The notes under the pieces are model-generated. The model did not search any database. It was given only the letters and a program-made list of their open reading frames with translations, and was not told the DNA's origin. A DNA stretch of 64,000 nucleotides. Source: Polynucleobacter sp. JS-Polo-80-F4 (GTDB lineage Bacteria; Pseudomonadota; Gammaproteobacteria; Burkholderiales; Burkholderiaceae). Positions 49,401 through 61,191 of the stretch are shown piece by piece. A program made the translations under genes and the position numbers. Location: contig NZ_JACVPI010000001.1 of assembly GCF_018881965.1 (NCBI RefSeq), positions 502,018 to 566,017 of the forward strand, given 5' to 3'. The stretch's first letter is position 1; each line of letters opens with the position of its first letter.

Positions 49401-49951
49401 TCGTGCTTCCAAAGCACATCAGAGCCACCAGCAGCGCGATTCAGAATACGTGCAAGCACAAAGAGCAGATCAGACAAGCGATTGACGTATTGCCGCGGAG
49501 AATCGTATAGAGGCTCTTCCCAGCCTAAACGAACAATTGAACGCTCTGCTCTACGACATACAGTTCGACAAACGTGCGCTTGTGCAGCAGCGCGAGTACC
49601 GCCCGGCAAAATGAATTCAGTCAAAGGTGGCAATTCTTTGTTGTACTTTTCAAGCCAAATATCCAATTGCGCGACATGGTCGGGATTCAGGAGTTTGTAA
49701 TTAGGTATACAAAGCTCGCCACCCAAATCGAATAAATCGTGCTGAACTTGTAGAAAAAGCTCATGTAATTCCGGGGCAATAGCCGCAGGAATGTCTTCAG
49801 TCATCAAAACACCGATTTCTGAGTTCAACTCGTCAATATCGCCCATGGCGCAGATTCGCAGGTGATCCTTCTCTACGCGACTCCCATCGCCTAAGCCTGT
49901 CATCCCTGCATCACCCGTTCTAGTGGCGATTTTTGATAGTCGATTTCCCAT
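49382..49951 (-). CDS. Cob(I)alamin adenosyltransferase (PduO type)
   Basis: Transfers the adenosyl group of ATP to cob(I)alamin, giving coenzyme B12. The 189-residue protein has KIATRTGDAGMTGLGDGSRV (ATP binding), DIDELNSEIGVL, FILPGGTRAAAQAHVCRTVCRRAERS and a terminal YVNRLSDLLFVLARILN. This is the PduO family and not CobA/BtuR. No other cobalamin gene lies in the window, so this could serve B12 salvage. Its 3' codons form one arm of the terminator shared with aroG. Confidence 0.94.
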   Translation of the reverse strand: MGNRLSKIATRTGDAGMTGLGDGSRVEKDHLRICAMGDIDELNSEIGVLMTEDIPAAIAPELHELFLQVQHDLFDLGGELCIPNYKLLNPDHVAQLDIWLEKYNKELPPLTEFILPGGTRAAAQAHVCRTVCRRAERSIVRLGWEEPLYDSPRQYVNRLSDLLFVLARILNRAAGGSDVLWKHEKKETK

Positions 49952-49969
49952 AAGCTTAATTATAGGTAA

Positions 49970-51484
49970 ATGGCTAAAATGATTCTTATGAATATGGTGA
50001 CCCCGCCCCCTGATTTAGCCGCTATTAGCGCCCTACAGTCCAAATTGGTAAAGGCATTGCGCCCCATCCTGCCGGAACACGCCCTGCTATGGGAGCCGGA
50101 AGACACCATTCCCTATGAATGTGATGGTTTAGCGGCCTATAGGCGTATGCCTTTGGCGGTAGCTTTGCCTGAAACAGAAGAGCAAGTTGCTCAAATTTTG
50201 AGGATTTGCTATGCCATGCAGATTCCTGTGGTGCCGCGTGGGTCAGGCACGGGTCTTTCTGGTGGTGCGATGCCCCTTTCTCAAGGGTTGGTCCTGTCGT
50301 TGGCTAAGCTCAAGAAAATTATCAGCATTGATCCGTTTACCCGCACTGCAGTCGTTCAACCTGGCGTGCGTAATCTTGCTATCTCTGAAGCTGTTGCCCA
50401 CCTTGGTTTGTATTACGCGCCCGACCCCTCTTCACAAATTGCCTGCTCCATTGGCGGCAACGTCAACGAAAACTCAGGTGGCGTGCATTGCCTTAAATAT
50501 GGTTTGACATTACATAATGTTCTGCGTGTTCGCGGATTACTCATGAACGGTGAGATCGTTGAATTTGGTGGCTTAGCACCAGATGCGCCTGGACTCGACT
50601 TACTGGCGATCATGATGGGTAGTGAAGGTATGCTCGCCGTGGTTACCGAGGTAACCGTGAAATTAGTCGCCAAGCCAAAATTGGCTCGTGTGATCATGGC
50701 TAGCTTTGATGATATTGAAAAAGGTGGCAACGCCGTTGCTGCCATCATTGCTGCCGGCATTATTCCCGCTGGTTTAGAAATGATGGATAAAGCAACCACT
50801 CGTGCTGTAGAAGAATTTGTACATGCCGGCTATGACTTGGATGCGGAAGCCATTTTGCTTTGTGAATCTGACGGTACACCGGAAGAGGTTGCCGAAGAAA
50901 TTGAACGCATGACTAAGGTGCTTGAGGATTCTGGTGCAAGCGGCATTCAAATCTCCAAGGATGAAAGTGAACGCTTAAAGTTTTGGAGCGGACGTAAGAA
51001 CGCTTTTCCAGCAGCAGGTCGTTTAGCTGCCGATTACTACTGCATGGATGGAACCATACCCCGCCGGCACATTGCCACACTACTGAAGCGTATTCAGGGA
51101 ATGGAAAAAAAATATGGCCTTGGTTGTTTAAACGTCTTTCATGCAGGCGATGGCAATATGCATCCATTAATTTTATTTAATGGCGCCGATCAAGATGAAT
51201 GGCACCGTGCAGAAGAATTCGGAACCGAAATTTTAGAAGCCTGCGTAGAACTCGGCGGCACCATCACTGGTGAACATGGTGTTGGTATCGAAAAAATTAA
51301 TTCCATGTGTGTACAGTTTGGTGAAGGTGAGCGCGAATCTTTCTGGGGCGTGAAGAGCGCTTTTGATCCAGAAAAATTACTCAACCCAGATAAAGCCATC
51401 CCAACTTTGAGTCGCTGCGCAGAATATGGTCGTATGCGCATCAGCGGCGGCCAATTGCCTCATCCAGAATTGGAGCGCTTCTAA
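49970..51484 (+). CDS. glcD: Glycolate oxidase FAD-binding subunit GlcD
   Basis: Catalytic flavin subunit of membrane-associated glycolate oxidase, converting glycolate to glyoxylate. 504 residues: PCMH-type FAD domain with VPRGSGTGLSGGAMPLSQGLVL, YAPDPSSQIACSIGGNVNENSGG and IMMGSEGMLAVVTEVTVKL, then the FAD-linked oxidase C domain with NVFHAGDGNMHPLILF and GTITGEHGVGIEKI. Several in-frame ATGs (49970, 49979, 49988 and 49994) make the exact start uncertain. The stop overlaps the glcE ATG by one base (TAATG). Confidence 0.95.
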   Translation: MAKMILMNMVTPPPDLAAISALQSKLVKALRPILPEHALLWEPEDTIPYECDGLAAYRRMPLAVALPETEEQVAQILRICYAMQIPVVPRGSGTGLSGGAMPLSQGLVLSLAKLKKIISIDPFTRTAVVQPGVRNLAISEAVAHLGLYYAPDPSSQIACSIGGNVNENSGGVHCLKYGLTLHNVLRVRGLLMNGEIVEFGGLAPDAPGLDLLAIMMGSEGMLAVVTEVTVKLVAKPKLARVIMASFDDIEKGGNAVAAIIAAGIIPAGLEMMDKATTRAVEEFVHAGYDLDAEAILLCESDGTPEEVAEEIERMTKVLEDSGASGIQISKDESERLKFWSGRKNAFPAAGRLAADYYCMDGTIPRRHIATLLKRIQGMEKKYGLGCLNVFHAGDGNMHPLILFNGADQDEWHRAEEFGTEILEACVELGGTITGEHGVGIEKINSMCVQFGEGERESFWGVKSAFDPEKLLNPDKAIPTLSRCAEYGRMRISGGQLPHPELERF

Positions 51485-52629
51485 TGAGCCTCTCCCATCC
51501 AAAAATCGATGCATTCCGCGAGCAAATTCTGAATGCAGCGAAGAATAAAACTCCGCTCTCAATTGAAGGTGGTGGCACTAAATCCTGGTATGGAAATCCG
51601 AATAGCTATACCAAGCTAGATACTCGCTCCTACTCAGGCATATTGGAGTACCAACCAGAAGAGCTAGTCATCACTGCTTGCGCTGGCACCCCCCTAAAAG
51701 AAATTGAAGCGGCCCTCAAAGAAAAAAATCAGGCTCTCGCTTTTGAACCGCCTCATTTTGGCGAGAATGCAACCTTTGGTGGTGCCATTGCTGCGGGGCT
51801 AGCTGGTCCAGGACGAATTACTGTTGGTAATTTCCGCGACTTTGTATTGGGCGCTCGTATCCTTGATGGTAAAGGTCAAGATCTTTCCTTTGGCGGAAAG
51901 GTCATGAAGAACGTCGCTGGATATGATGTCTCCCGTTTATTGCCCGGTTCTTTAGGAACACTGGCACTTTTACTAGAAGCCTCAGTTAAGGTATTACCAA
52001 AGCCTGCCGCAACTGCAACCTTACGTTGCCAGATCTCCCAAGCGAATGCTCTTAGAGTATTAAACGAGTGGGCCGGTCAGCCACTCCCTTTATCAGCAAG
52101 CTGCTGGATCGGCTCATCTAAAGGTGGTGATGGAGAATTAACTTTCCGCCTTGCAGGTGCCGCAGCAGCAGTGAAAGCCGCCATTCCGCTCATGAGTTCT
52201 TTGGTAAATGCCACAGAGCTTAATAGTGAAATTGCAGAAAATTTCTGGAATGAATTGCGTGAGCAAAAACTTTCTACATTTATCAATCTAGGCGCTAATC
52301 AAACGCTTTATCGCTTAGCGCTGCCCGCAGCGTGTGGGCCAATCAACATTGATGGCGCTGACGAAGAAATTATTTTGGAGTGGCATGGGCAACAGCGCTG
52401 GGTTAAAGCACCTAGTGATGAAGCTCATTTCAAGATGATCAAAGCGTTAGCTAGCGCTCATGGAGGACATGCAACTCGTTTCAGACAAGGTGCAGATGTA
52501 GATCCTACCTATCAGCGCTTTACTTTGCTATCAGAGCAAGCGCATTCCAAAGCCCTTGAGGCAGTGCAAGAGCGCCTGAGATCAGCCTTTGATCCCGCAG
52601 GTGTATTCGCCACTAAACGTCTTCCATAA
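51484..52629 (+). CDS. glcE: Glycolate oxidase FAD-binding subunit GlcE
   Basis: Second FAD-binding subunit of glycolate oxidase, 381 residues. The FAD-binding region has TPLSIEGGGTKSWYG, GILEYQPEELVITACAGTPL, GGAIAAGLAGPGRITVG and GKVMKNVAGYDVSRLLPGSLG. It lacks the full C-terminal oxidase domain of GlcD, as usual for GlcE. One-base overlap with glcD, 8-base gap to glcF, so translation of the three is probably coupled. Confidence 0.95.
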   Translation: MSLSHPKIDAFREQILNAAKNKTPLSIEGGGTKSWYGNPNSYTKLDTRSYSGILEYQPEELVITACAGTPLKEIEAALKEKNQALAFEPPHFGENATFGGAIAAGLAGPGRITVGNFRDFVLGARILDGKGQDLSFGGKVMKNVAGYDVSRLLPGSLGTLALLLEASVKVLPKPAATATLRCQISQANALRVLNEWAGQPLPLSASCWIGSSKGGDGELTFRLAGAAAAVKAAIPLMSSLVNATELNSEIAENFWNELREQKLSTFINLGANQTLYRLALPAACGPINIDGADEEIILEWHGQQRWVKAPSDEAHFKMIKALASAHGGHATRFRQGADVDPTYQRFTLLSEQAHSKALEAVQERLRSAFDPAGVFATKRLP

Positions 52630-52637
52630 GTCTCTAT

Positions 52638-53915
52638 ATGCAAACTCAACTCGCCCCCCAATTTGCCAACACACCGGAAGGTATCGAAGCTGCTCGCATT
52701 CTAGGCAAATGTGTTCACTGCGGCTTTTGTACCGCTACCTGCCCCACCTATCAACTTCTTGGTGATGAATTAGATGGTCCCCGTGGACGAATCTATCTCA
52801 TCAAACAAATGGCTGAAGGTCAAGCGCCTACTGAAAAAACTCGCTTACATTTAGACCGCTGCCTAACCTGTCGCAATTGTGAGAGCACCTGTCCTAGTGG
52901 CGTGCAATACGGCAACTTAGTTGATATTGGTCGTAAGTGGGCCGAAGAAAATACGCCTGAGCGACCAATCGCCCAACGCCTTACTCGTTGGGCCCTCAAA
53001 GAAGGCTTAACAAAACCCGCTTTATTTAATTCGGCGATGGCTTTAGGCCGCCTGGTTCGACCATTAATGCCTAGTGGTATTCAACGCAAGATTCCATTAA
53101 CTGTTAATAAAGCGCTAGCTAATTCCACCGATGCCTATGCGAGACCCACAGCATCACATCAGCGCAAAATGGTTTTGCTTGAGGGTTGCGTTCAACCCGG
53201 CATGCTTCCGAACATCAATTCAGCAACAGCGCGTGTACTCAATGCACTAAAGATCCAACTCATTAGCGCACCCAATGCCACTTGCTGTGGCGCGCTTCGC
53301 TATCACCTCAATGATCAAGCTGGTGGATTAGATAATGCCAAGCAAAATATTGATGCATGGTGGCCATTAATTGACAGTGGTGTAGAAGCCATTGTGATGA
53401 CAGCCTCAGGTTGTGGCGTGATGGTCAAAGACTATGGCCATCTCTTTGCAAATGATCCAGCCTACGCAGCCAAAGCGAAAAAGATTTCTGAGCTAACAAA
53501 AGATATTTCTGAAATACTGCCTTCCTTACAAGATGAGTTGGTGCAACTGGTAGGTAGTGATACAAAGCCTGGCGTGGTGTATCACCCGCCGTGCACTCTT
53601 CAACATGGTCAGCAAATTCGCGGCAAGGTTGAGGGGCTGCTTTCTGGTATTGGCATTGGTGTGCGTTTATGTGCTGATAGCCATCTTTGCTGCGGATCCG
53701 CTGGTACCTATTCAGTTACTCAACCAGAACTATCTGAGCAACTCCGCAAAAATAAGCTAACTCACCTCAATGCCGCATGCGAAGAATCTGGAGCAGAAGT
53801 GATTGTTTCTGGAAATATTGGTTGTATTGCCCATCTGCAACAAGATGACACACCAGTAGTCCATTGGATCGAAATGGTAGATCAGTTGCTTAGCAAATCC
53901 TCTAAGGCCTCATGA
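52638..53915 (+). CDS. glcF: Glycolate oxidase iron-sulfur subunit GlcF
   Basis: Electron-transfer subunit carrying two [4Fe-4S] clusters: CVHCGFCTATCPTYQLLGDE near residues 26-45 and CLTCRNCESTCPSGVQYG near 76-93. Two CCG-type (heterodisulfide reductase-like) domains follow, seen as ATCCGALRYHL and LCCGSAGTYSV plus YHPPCTLQHGQ. 425 residues, complete. Overlaps the next gene by four bases (ATGA). The operon holds no GlcG, GlcC or malate synthase gene in this window. Confidence 0.96.
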   Translation: MQTQLAPQFANTPEGIEAARILGKCVHCGFCTATCPTYQLLGDELDGPRGRIYLIKQMAEGQAPTEKTRLHLDRCLTCRNCESTCPSGVQYGNLVDIGRKWAEENTPERPIAQRLTRWALKEGLTKPALFNSAMALGRLVRPLMPSGIQRKIPLTVNKALANSTDAYARPTASHQRKMVLLEGCVQPGMLPNINSATARVLNALKIQLISAPNATCCGALRYHLNDQAGGLDNAKQNIDAWWPLIDSGVEAIVMTASGCGVMVKDYGHLFANDPAYAAKAKKISELTKDISEILPSLQDELVQLVGSDTKPGVVYHPPCTLQHGQQIRGKVEGLLSGIGIGVRLCADSHLCCGSAGTYSVTQPELSEQLRKNKLTHLNAACEESGAEVIVSGNIGCIAHLQQDDTPVVHWIEMVDQLLSKSSKAS

Positions 53916-54637
53916 ATTCGATTGTTGCAAATCTGATGCAAGTCAGGGCAAGAATTGAGCTTGCCGCTCTGGCAGCAAAGCGAGAGCCCGAAGAAATTGA
54001 ACTCCTTGCGGTAAGTAAAACGTTTCCGGCTTCGGCAGTTGAGGAGGCGATGCATGCTGGTCAATCTGCCTTTGGTGAAAACTATGTACAAGAGGCCGTT
54101 GAAAAAATTGAGAAGCTTGCCAAATTACGCCCTTGGTTAACCTGGCATTTCATTGGCCCCTTACAGAGCAATAAAACCAGAGAGGTAGCACAGCATTTTG
54201 ATTGGGTTCATAGTGTGGACCGCCTCAAAATTGCAGAACGCTTATCCACCCAAAGAGGTGAGTTTCCAGATTTACCGCCATTGATGGTTTGCGCGCAGGT
54301 CAATGTAAGCGATGAAGACAGTAAAAGCGGCGTTTCTTTGTCAGAAGTCGAAGGGCTGTGCAACGCCATTACCGCTTTGCCAAACTTAGTTCTTAGAGGT
54401 CTCATGGCTATTCCAGAACCCAGTTCTGATCCAGCCCAGCAGCGCAAGGCTTTTGCAGCCGTACGAGATTGCTTTTTGAAGATCCAAACCGCCCATGCCG
54501 TTGAACTGGGATACCAATTCTTTGACACTCTATCGATGGGCATGTCAGATGATTTAGAGGCTGCTATTGCTGAAGGTAGCTCGATAGTTCGCGTAGGTAC
54601 GGCCATTTTTGGGAAGCGCGATAAGATTAGCAAATGA
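53912..54637 (+). CDS. PLP homeostasis protein (YggS/PROSC family)
   Basis: A 241-residue single-domain alanine-racemase-fold PLP-binding protein. ELLAVSKTFPASAVEEAMHAGQ contains the PLP lysine in VSKT, followed by FGENYVQEAVEKIE, WHFIGPLQSNKTREVAQHFD and the C-terminal MGMSDDLEAAIAEGSSIVRVG, which binds the phosphate. The family acts in pyridoxal-phosphate and amino acid homeostasis. It is linked by ATGA overlaps to glcF before and proC after, and pairing with proC is common. Confidence 0.95.
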   Translation: MNSIVANLMQVRARIELAALAAKREPEEIELLAVSKTFPASAVEEAMHAGQSAFGENYVQEAVEKIEKLAKLRPWLTWHFIGPLQSNKTREVAQHFDWVHSVDRLKIAERLSTQRGEFPDLPPLMVCAQVNVSDEDSKSGVSLSEVEGLCNAITALPNLVLRGLMAIPEPSSDPAQQRKAFAAVRDCFLKIQTAHAVELGYQFFDTLSMGMSDDLEAAIAEGSSIVRVGTAIFGKRDKISK

Positions 54638-55503
54638 GCACAAACAAAACCCCACAAAATAATAGTAACGCCCACATTACCTTTATCGGTGGCGGCAATA
54701 TGGGGCGCGCCCTTATTAGCGGCCTCCTTGCAAGTGGATTTGAGTCCAATCAAATTTCTGTTGTAGAAGCCAATGCCGCGACCGCACTCAAGTTACACGA
54801 AGATTTTGGTGTGCAAGGAATTGGCGCATTAGAGCAAGTCGCTTTTGATTTCTCAAAAAATAATGTGCTTGTTATGGCAATCAAGCCCCAAGATTTCAAT
54901 GTAGTTGCCAAGGGATTGGCTGCAAAACTTAAGCATGCCAGTGCACCCGGCCCCCTGATTCTCAGCATTGCAGCTGGCATTCGCTTAAAAGATATGAGTC
55001 GCTGGCTTGATCACACGCGTTGTGTTCGTGCTATGCCCAATACTCCCGCCTTAATTGGTAAAGGTATTACCGGCCTCTTTGCGGATGCTGCTGTAGATCA
55101 ATCTGACCGCTCACTAGCAGAAACGATTTGTAATGCTGTAGGGCAAGCAGTTTGGGTAAAAGAAGAGAAGTTGATGGATGCAGTGACGGCTGTTTCTGGC
55201 AGCGGCCCCGCCTATGTATTTGCGTTTCTTGAGGCAATGCAGTCTGCTGGCGAGAAGCTAGGTCTTGATACAGAAACAGCTCGCAAGTTGGCTTACGCCA
55301 CTCTTGAGGGTGCTACACAGTTAGCCCATAACTCCGATGAACATGCGGGTGTATTGCGTGAGAGAGTCACCTCTAAGGGCGGTACTACTGCAGCAGCTTT
55401 GGATGTCATGAAGCAGCAGGGCTGGAATGAGATTCTAGAAAAAGCGATTGATGCGGCAAGTCAACGTGGCAAAGCCATGGGTGATGAGCTAGGTCAGGGC
55501 TAA
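54634..55503 (+). CDS. proC: Pyrroline-5-carboxylate reductase
   Basis: Last step of proline synthesis: NAD(P)H-dependent reduction of pyrroline-5-carboxylate. 289 residues with the Rossmann start [73 protein letters not shown] and [18 protein letters not shown]. Complete. The stop overlaps the stop of the convergent ubiA gene by four bases. Confidence 0.97.
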   Translation: MSTNKTPQNNSNAHITFIGGGNMGRALISGLLASGFESNQISVVEANAATALKLHEDFGVQGIGALEQVAFDFSKNNVLVMAIKPQDFNVVAKGLAAKLKHASAPGPLILSIAAGIRLKDMSRWLDHTRCVRAMPNTPALIGKGITGLFADAAVDQSDRSLAETICNAVGQAVWVKEEKLMDAVTAVSGSGPAYVFAFLEAMQSAGEKLGLDTETARKLAYATLEGATQLAHNSDEHAGVLRERVTSKGGTTAAALDVMKQQGWNEILEKAIDAASQRGKAMGDELGQG

Positions 55504-56363
55504 TTAAGGCTTAGCCCCAACACAATCCCTAGAAATAAAAATCCGCCTAGCCAGTTGTTATGGCGGAATGCCTTAAAGCAATCATCTCCATTGCGAGTTG
55601 ATACCAGTTTTAAGTGATAGACGGCACAAGCGAGCGCAGCAAACCAACCCAATAAGAAGTAATTGCTTAAGCTAGCCAGCTGCGCCACCCACAATTGACT
55701 AATAAATAGCACTCCATAGCTCATGGCAATTGCCATGACATCGTACTTACCAAAAGTAATAGCAGATGTTCTCAAGCCTAAGCGCAAGTCATCATCACGA
55801 TCGACCATGGCATAGGCAGTGTCATAGGCAATTGCCCAAAAGATATTTCCAACAAATAGGATCCAGGCCTCTAGGGGAATGAAATCCAAAATCGCCGCAT
55901 ATGCCATGGGAATACCAAAGCCAAAGGCAATTCCTAGGATGGCTTGGGGCATAGCAAAGAAGCGCTTAGTGAAGGGATAGATAAAGGCAACCAGTAAAGC
56001 AAGTACTGATAGTTGCTTTGTAAATATATTCAAGGGCTGAATCAGCAGAAAAGCAATAAAAGCTAATGAGCCAGCCACTGCTATAGCCTCTTTGCCAGAA
56101 ATCTTTCCACTTGTTACAGGGCGGCCTTGAGTCCGCTTGACATGGCGATCAAAGTCACGATCAGCGTAGTCGTTGATTGCACAACCTGCGCTGCGCATTA
56201 AAAAAGTGCCAATGATAAAGATCAGCAAAATAGATAAATTAGGCACCCCACTACTTGCCAACCAAAGTGCCCAAAGCGTAGGCCATAAGAGCAACAGAGT
56301 CCCGATAGGCTTGTCCAGCCTAATAAGATAGGCATAAGAAATGAACCGCTCTCTAAAATTCAT
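55500..56363 (-). CDS. ubiA: 4-hydroxybenzoate polyprenyltransferase
   Basis: Membrane prenyltransferase that joins the polyprenyl tail to 4-hydroxybenzoate in ubiquinone synthesis. 287 residues with about eight membrane segments. The first Asp-rich motif is [19 protein letters not shown] and the second is [38 protein letters not shown] at the N-terminus is typical. It follows recG with a 10-base gap on the same strand. Confidence 0.97.
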   Translation of the reverse strand: MNFRERFISYAYLIRLDKPIGTLLLLWPTLWALWLASSGVPNLSILLIFIIGTFLMRSAGCAINDYADRDFDRHVKRTQGRPVTSGKISGKEAIAVAGSLAFIAFLLIQPLNIFTKQLSVLALLVAFIYPFTKRFFAMPQAILGIAFGFGIPMAYAAILDFIPLEAWILFVGNIFWAIAYDTAYAMVDRDDDLRLGLRTSAITFGKYDVMAIAMSYGVLFISQLWVAQLASLSNYFLLGWFAALACAVYHLKLVSTRNGDDCFKAFRHNNWLGGFLFLGIVLGLSLN

Positions 56364-56373
56364 GGGGTAATTA

Positions 56374-58461
56374 TCAAGCCTTTAGAAATTCTGCACGAGA
56401 TCCAAGCCAACGCTCTAAATGACGCTCTACTAAATCCGCATGTTCAGCAAGTAAACGTTCGGCTGCCTGCTGAGCCAGCTCAATTAACCAAGTATCGCGT
56501 TGCAAATCGACAAAACGCAGCATGGCATCGCCCGATTGTTTTGCGCCAAGCAATTCACCAGGGCCGCGAAGAGACAAATCCCTCTCAGCAATCACAAATC
56601 CATCTGATGTTTCACGCAAGGTTTGCAAACGCTCCTTAGCGGCCATCGAAAGAGGTTCGGCATACATCAAAATGCAAACCGAATCTACAGAGCCTCTGCC
56701 TACGCGCCCCCGCAATTGATGAATCTGAGCATAACCAAAACGCTCAGCGTGCTCAATGACCATAAGCGCTGCATTAGGTACATCGACACCAACTTCAATC
56801 ACTGTAGTGGCTACCAAAAGCTGAATTTCATTTGCTTTAAAGGCAGCCATGACAGCTGCTTTTTCTTCGGCCTTTAGTCTGCCGTGTACCAAGCCAACCT
56901 TAAAGTCAGGCAAAGCCTGTGTAAGTTGTTCAAAGCTCTCAACGGCTGTTTGCAATTGCAGCACCTCAGACTCTTCAATAAGAGGACAAACCCAATAGGC
57001 TTGCAATCCTTTTGATAGCCAACTTTGTAGACCGCCGATTACTTCATCGCGGCGACTAGCTTTAATGACTTTAGTGGCAATCGGTTTTCGACCTGGGGGT
57101 AACTCGTCAATAACCGAAACATCTAAGTCCGCGTAATAGGTCATTGCTAAAGTACGAGGAATAGGAGTGGCAGACATCATCAACTGATGACAGTAAAATA
57201 ATTCCGAGCCAACACGTTGCTGAATTTCTAATCGCTGTCTAACGCCGAATCGATGTTGCTCGTCAATCACTGCTAAACCCAACTTGGCAAAGCTTACGCT
57301 CTCCTGAATGAGGGCATGCGTACCAATAATCAGTTGCGCTTTGCCATTCTCAATCACCTCTTGCGCCAATCTTTTGTCTTTAGCTTTCAGACTTCCTGAT
57401 AACCAAGCGATTTTTACCCCCAAAGGCTCAAACCATTCCTTCATTTTGAGATAGTGCTGCTCGGCCAATATCTCCGTGGGGGCCATGATGGCGGCTTGAT
57501 ACCCATGATCCATTACCCGCGCTGCAGCCAGGGCAGCCACTACAGTCTTGCCACTACCCACGTCTCCCTGCAGGAGGCGATTCATGGGGAAGGATTGAGT
57601 GAGATCTTTACTGATTTCAGACCAAACACGTTCTTGTGCATTTGTTAATTTAAAGGGCAAAACCTTCAGCAAACCCTCTTCAAAACTTTCCTTTTTACTG
57701 ATGTATTTACTCGCATCCTGTATTTTTTCAAAGCTTGGCGCATGTCGCTCTCGACGAATCGCATGCGCTCTCTTTAACGAGATTTGCTGTGCAAGGAGCT
57801 CCTCAAATTGCACTCGACGCCACGCAGGGTGAGTGCGCTCCAGTAATGACTGAGTATTAGCATCTGCAGGTGGTTGATGTAAGTAGGTAATCGCTGCTTG
57901 CAAGTTTGGCCAGTCATTACTTGGCAATAACTCTGCCATCAGTTTTTTAGGCAGGAACTCGGCCAAACTGTCTTGCAGACTTGGATCGCACAAAGCTTGC
58001 TTTACGGCTTTACGAATAATCGTTTGTGATACACCGACACTTGCCGGATATACAGGGGTCAAACTGGCAGGCAATGGGGCATCTGGGGCTACGGCTCGCA
58101 CTGTGGGGTGAACCATTTCTGAGCCTTGGAAACCCTCGCGTACCTCACCGCGTACCCGAATATGAGCCCCCACCGCCATCTGCTTTTGCTGACTTGGATA
58201 GAAATTGAGAAAACGCAGATTTAAGGTTTCAGTCTCATCCTCAATGGTGACGAGCATCTGTCTTCTAGGTCTGAACAAGACCTGGTTGCGGATCACCACT
58301 CCCTGGGTCTGGGCTGAGTTAAATCTCCCCTGGACAATAGCTTCTTCGATGGTGAGTAGCTCAGTCTCATCCTCATAACGGGATGGCAAGTGCAAAGCAA
58401 GGGCCATAGGGCTGTCTAAACCCATCTTTTGGAGTGTGCTTGGCGCTTGTTTAGTAGTCAT
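56374..58461 (-). CDS. recG: ATP-dependent DNA helicase RecG
   Basis: Branch-migration helicase that remodels stalled replication forks and Holliday junctions. 695 residues: N-terminal wedge/OB domain ([21 protein letters not shown]), then helicase motifs [20 protein letters not shown] (I), [11 protein letters not shown] (Ia), [14 protein letters not shown] (II, DEQH), [21 protein letters not shown] (III) and [20 protein letters not shown] (VI). Complete. Divergent from queA with 30 bases between starts. Confidence 0.97.
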   Translation of the reverse strand: MTTKQAPSTLQKMGLDSPMALALHLPSRYEDETELLTIEEAIVQGRFNSAQTQGVVIRNQVLFRPRRQMLVTIEDETETLNLRFLNFYPSQQKQMAVGAHIRVRGEVREGFQGSEMVHPTVRAVAPDAPLPASLTPVYPASVGVSQTIIRKAVKQALCDPSLQDSLAEFLPKKLMAELLPSNDWPNLQAAITYLHQPPADANTQSLLERTHPAWRRVQFEELLAQQISLKRAHAIRRERHAPSFEKIQDASKYISKKESFEEGLLKVLPFKLTNAQERVWSEISKDLTQSFPMNRLLQGDVGSGKTVVAALAAARVMDHGYQAAIMAPTEILAEQHYLKMKEWFEPLGVKIAWLSGSLKAKDKRLAQEVIENGKAQLIIGTHALIQESVSFAKLGLAVIDEQHRFGVRQRLEIQQRVGSELFYCHQLMMSATPIPRTLAMTYYADLDVSVIDELPPGRKPIATKVIKASRRDEVIGGLQSWLSKGLQAYWVCPLIEESEVLQLQTAVESFEQLTQALPDFKVGLVHGRLKAEEKAAVMAAFKANEIQLLVATTVIEVGVDVPNAALMVIEHAERFGYAQIHQLRGRVGRGSVDSVCILMYAEPLSMAAKERLQTLRETSDGFVIAERDLSLRGPGELLGAKQSGDAMLRFVDLQRDTWLIELAQQAAERLLAEHADLVERHLERWLGSRAEFLKA

Positions 58462-58491
58462 CGTTAAAATCTAATACCTGATGGTAATGCT

Positions 58492-60692
<2,201 letters not shown>

Positions 60693-60698
60693 TAACCC

Positions 60699-60719
60699 CA
60701 CGGGGGACAAAACCCCGTG
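60699..60719 (+). other. Hairpin downstream of tgt
   Basis: The stem CACGGGG/CCCCGTG (60699-60705 with 60713-60719, 7-base loop) begins seven bases after the tgt stop. No T tract follows, so termination is uncertain; the 134-base gap to yajC may hold a separate promoter. A second small repeat GACCT/AGGTC lies at 60764-60782. Confidence 0.4.
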
Positions 60720-60826
60720 CAAATCACCCCCGAAGCCCCACACAGTTTAGAATTGCGGGTTACGACCTGAGGTTTGTAGGTCAAAAAACTCAGTAGTTTT
60801 TAATTGGTAATTAATGGAGGTTTTGT

Positions 60827-61153
60827 ATGTGGATTAGTAACGCTTTTGCCCAAGCTCCTGCAGCGGGCGCAGATTCTGGTGGCTTGATGAGCTTCCTTCC
60901 TTTGGTTCTGATGTTTGCAGTGTTGTATTTCATCATGATTCGCCCACAAATGAAGCGTCAAAAAGAAACTAAAGCCATGCTTGAGTCATTAGGTGTTGGT
61001 GATGAAGTGGTTACTGTTGGCGGCATTATGGGCAAAGTAACAGCATTGAAAGATCAAGTGGTTACCGTTGAAATTTCTGCTGGCACCGAAGTGCAGATGC
61101 AAAAAGGCGCTATCACTACAGTATTGCCAAAAGGCACACTGAAGTCTGCTTAA
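60827..61153 (+). CDS. yajC: Preprotein translocase subunit YajC
   Basis: Small single-pass inner-membrane protein of the SecDF-YajC complex. 108 residues: membrane helix LMSFLPLVLMFAVLYFIMI, then RPQMKRQKETKAMLESLGVG, DEVVTVGGIMGKVTAL and a basic-acidic C-terminus. The strong ribosome binding site GGAGG lies 6 bases before the ATG. Gap of 38 bases to secD. Confidence 0.97.
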   Translation: MWISNAFAQAPAAGADSGGLMSFLPLVLMFAVLYFIMIRPQMKRQKETKAMLESLGVGDEVVTVGGIMGKVTALKDQVVTVEISAGTEVQMQKGAITTVLPKGTLKSA

Positions 61154-61191
61154 TACATTTGCTTAATACGTCTTACTAAAAGTATCTCAAT

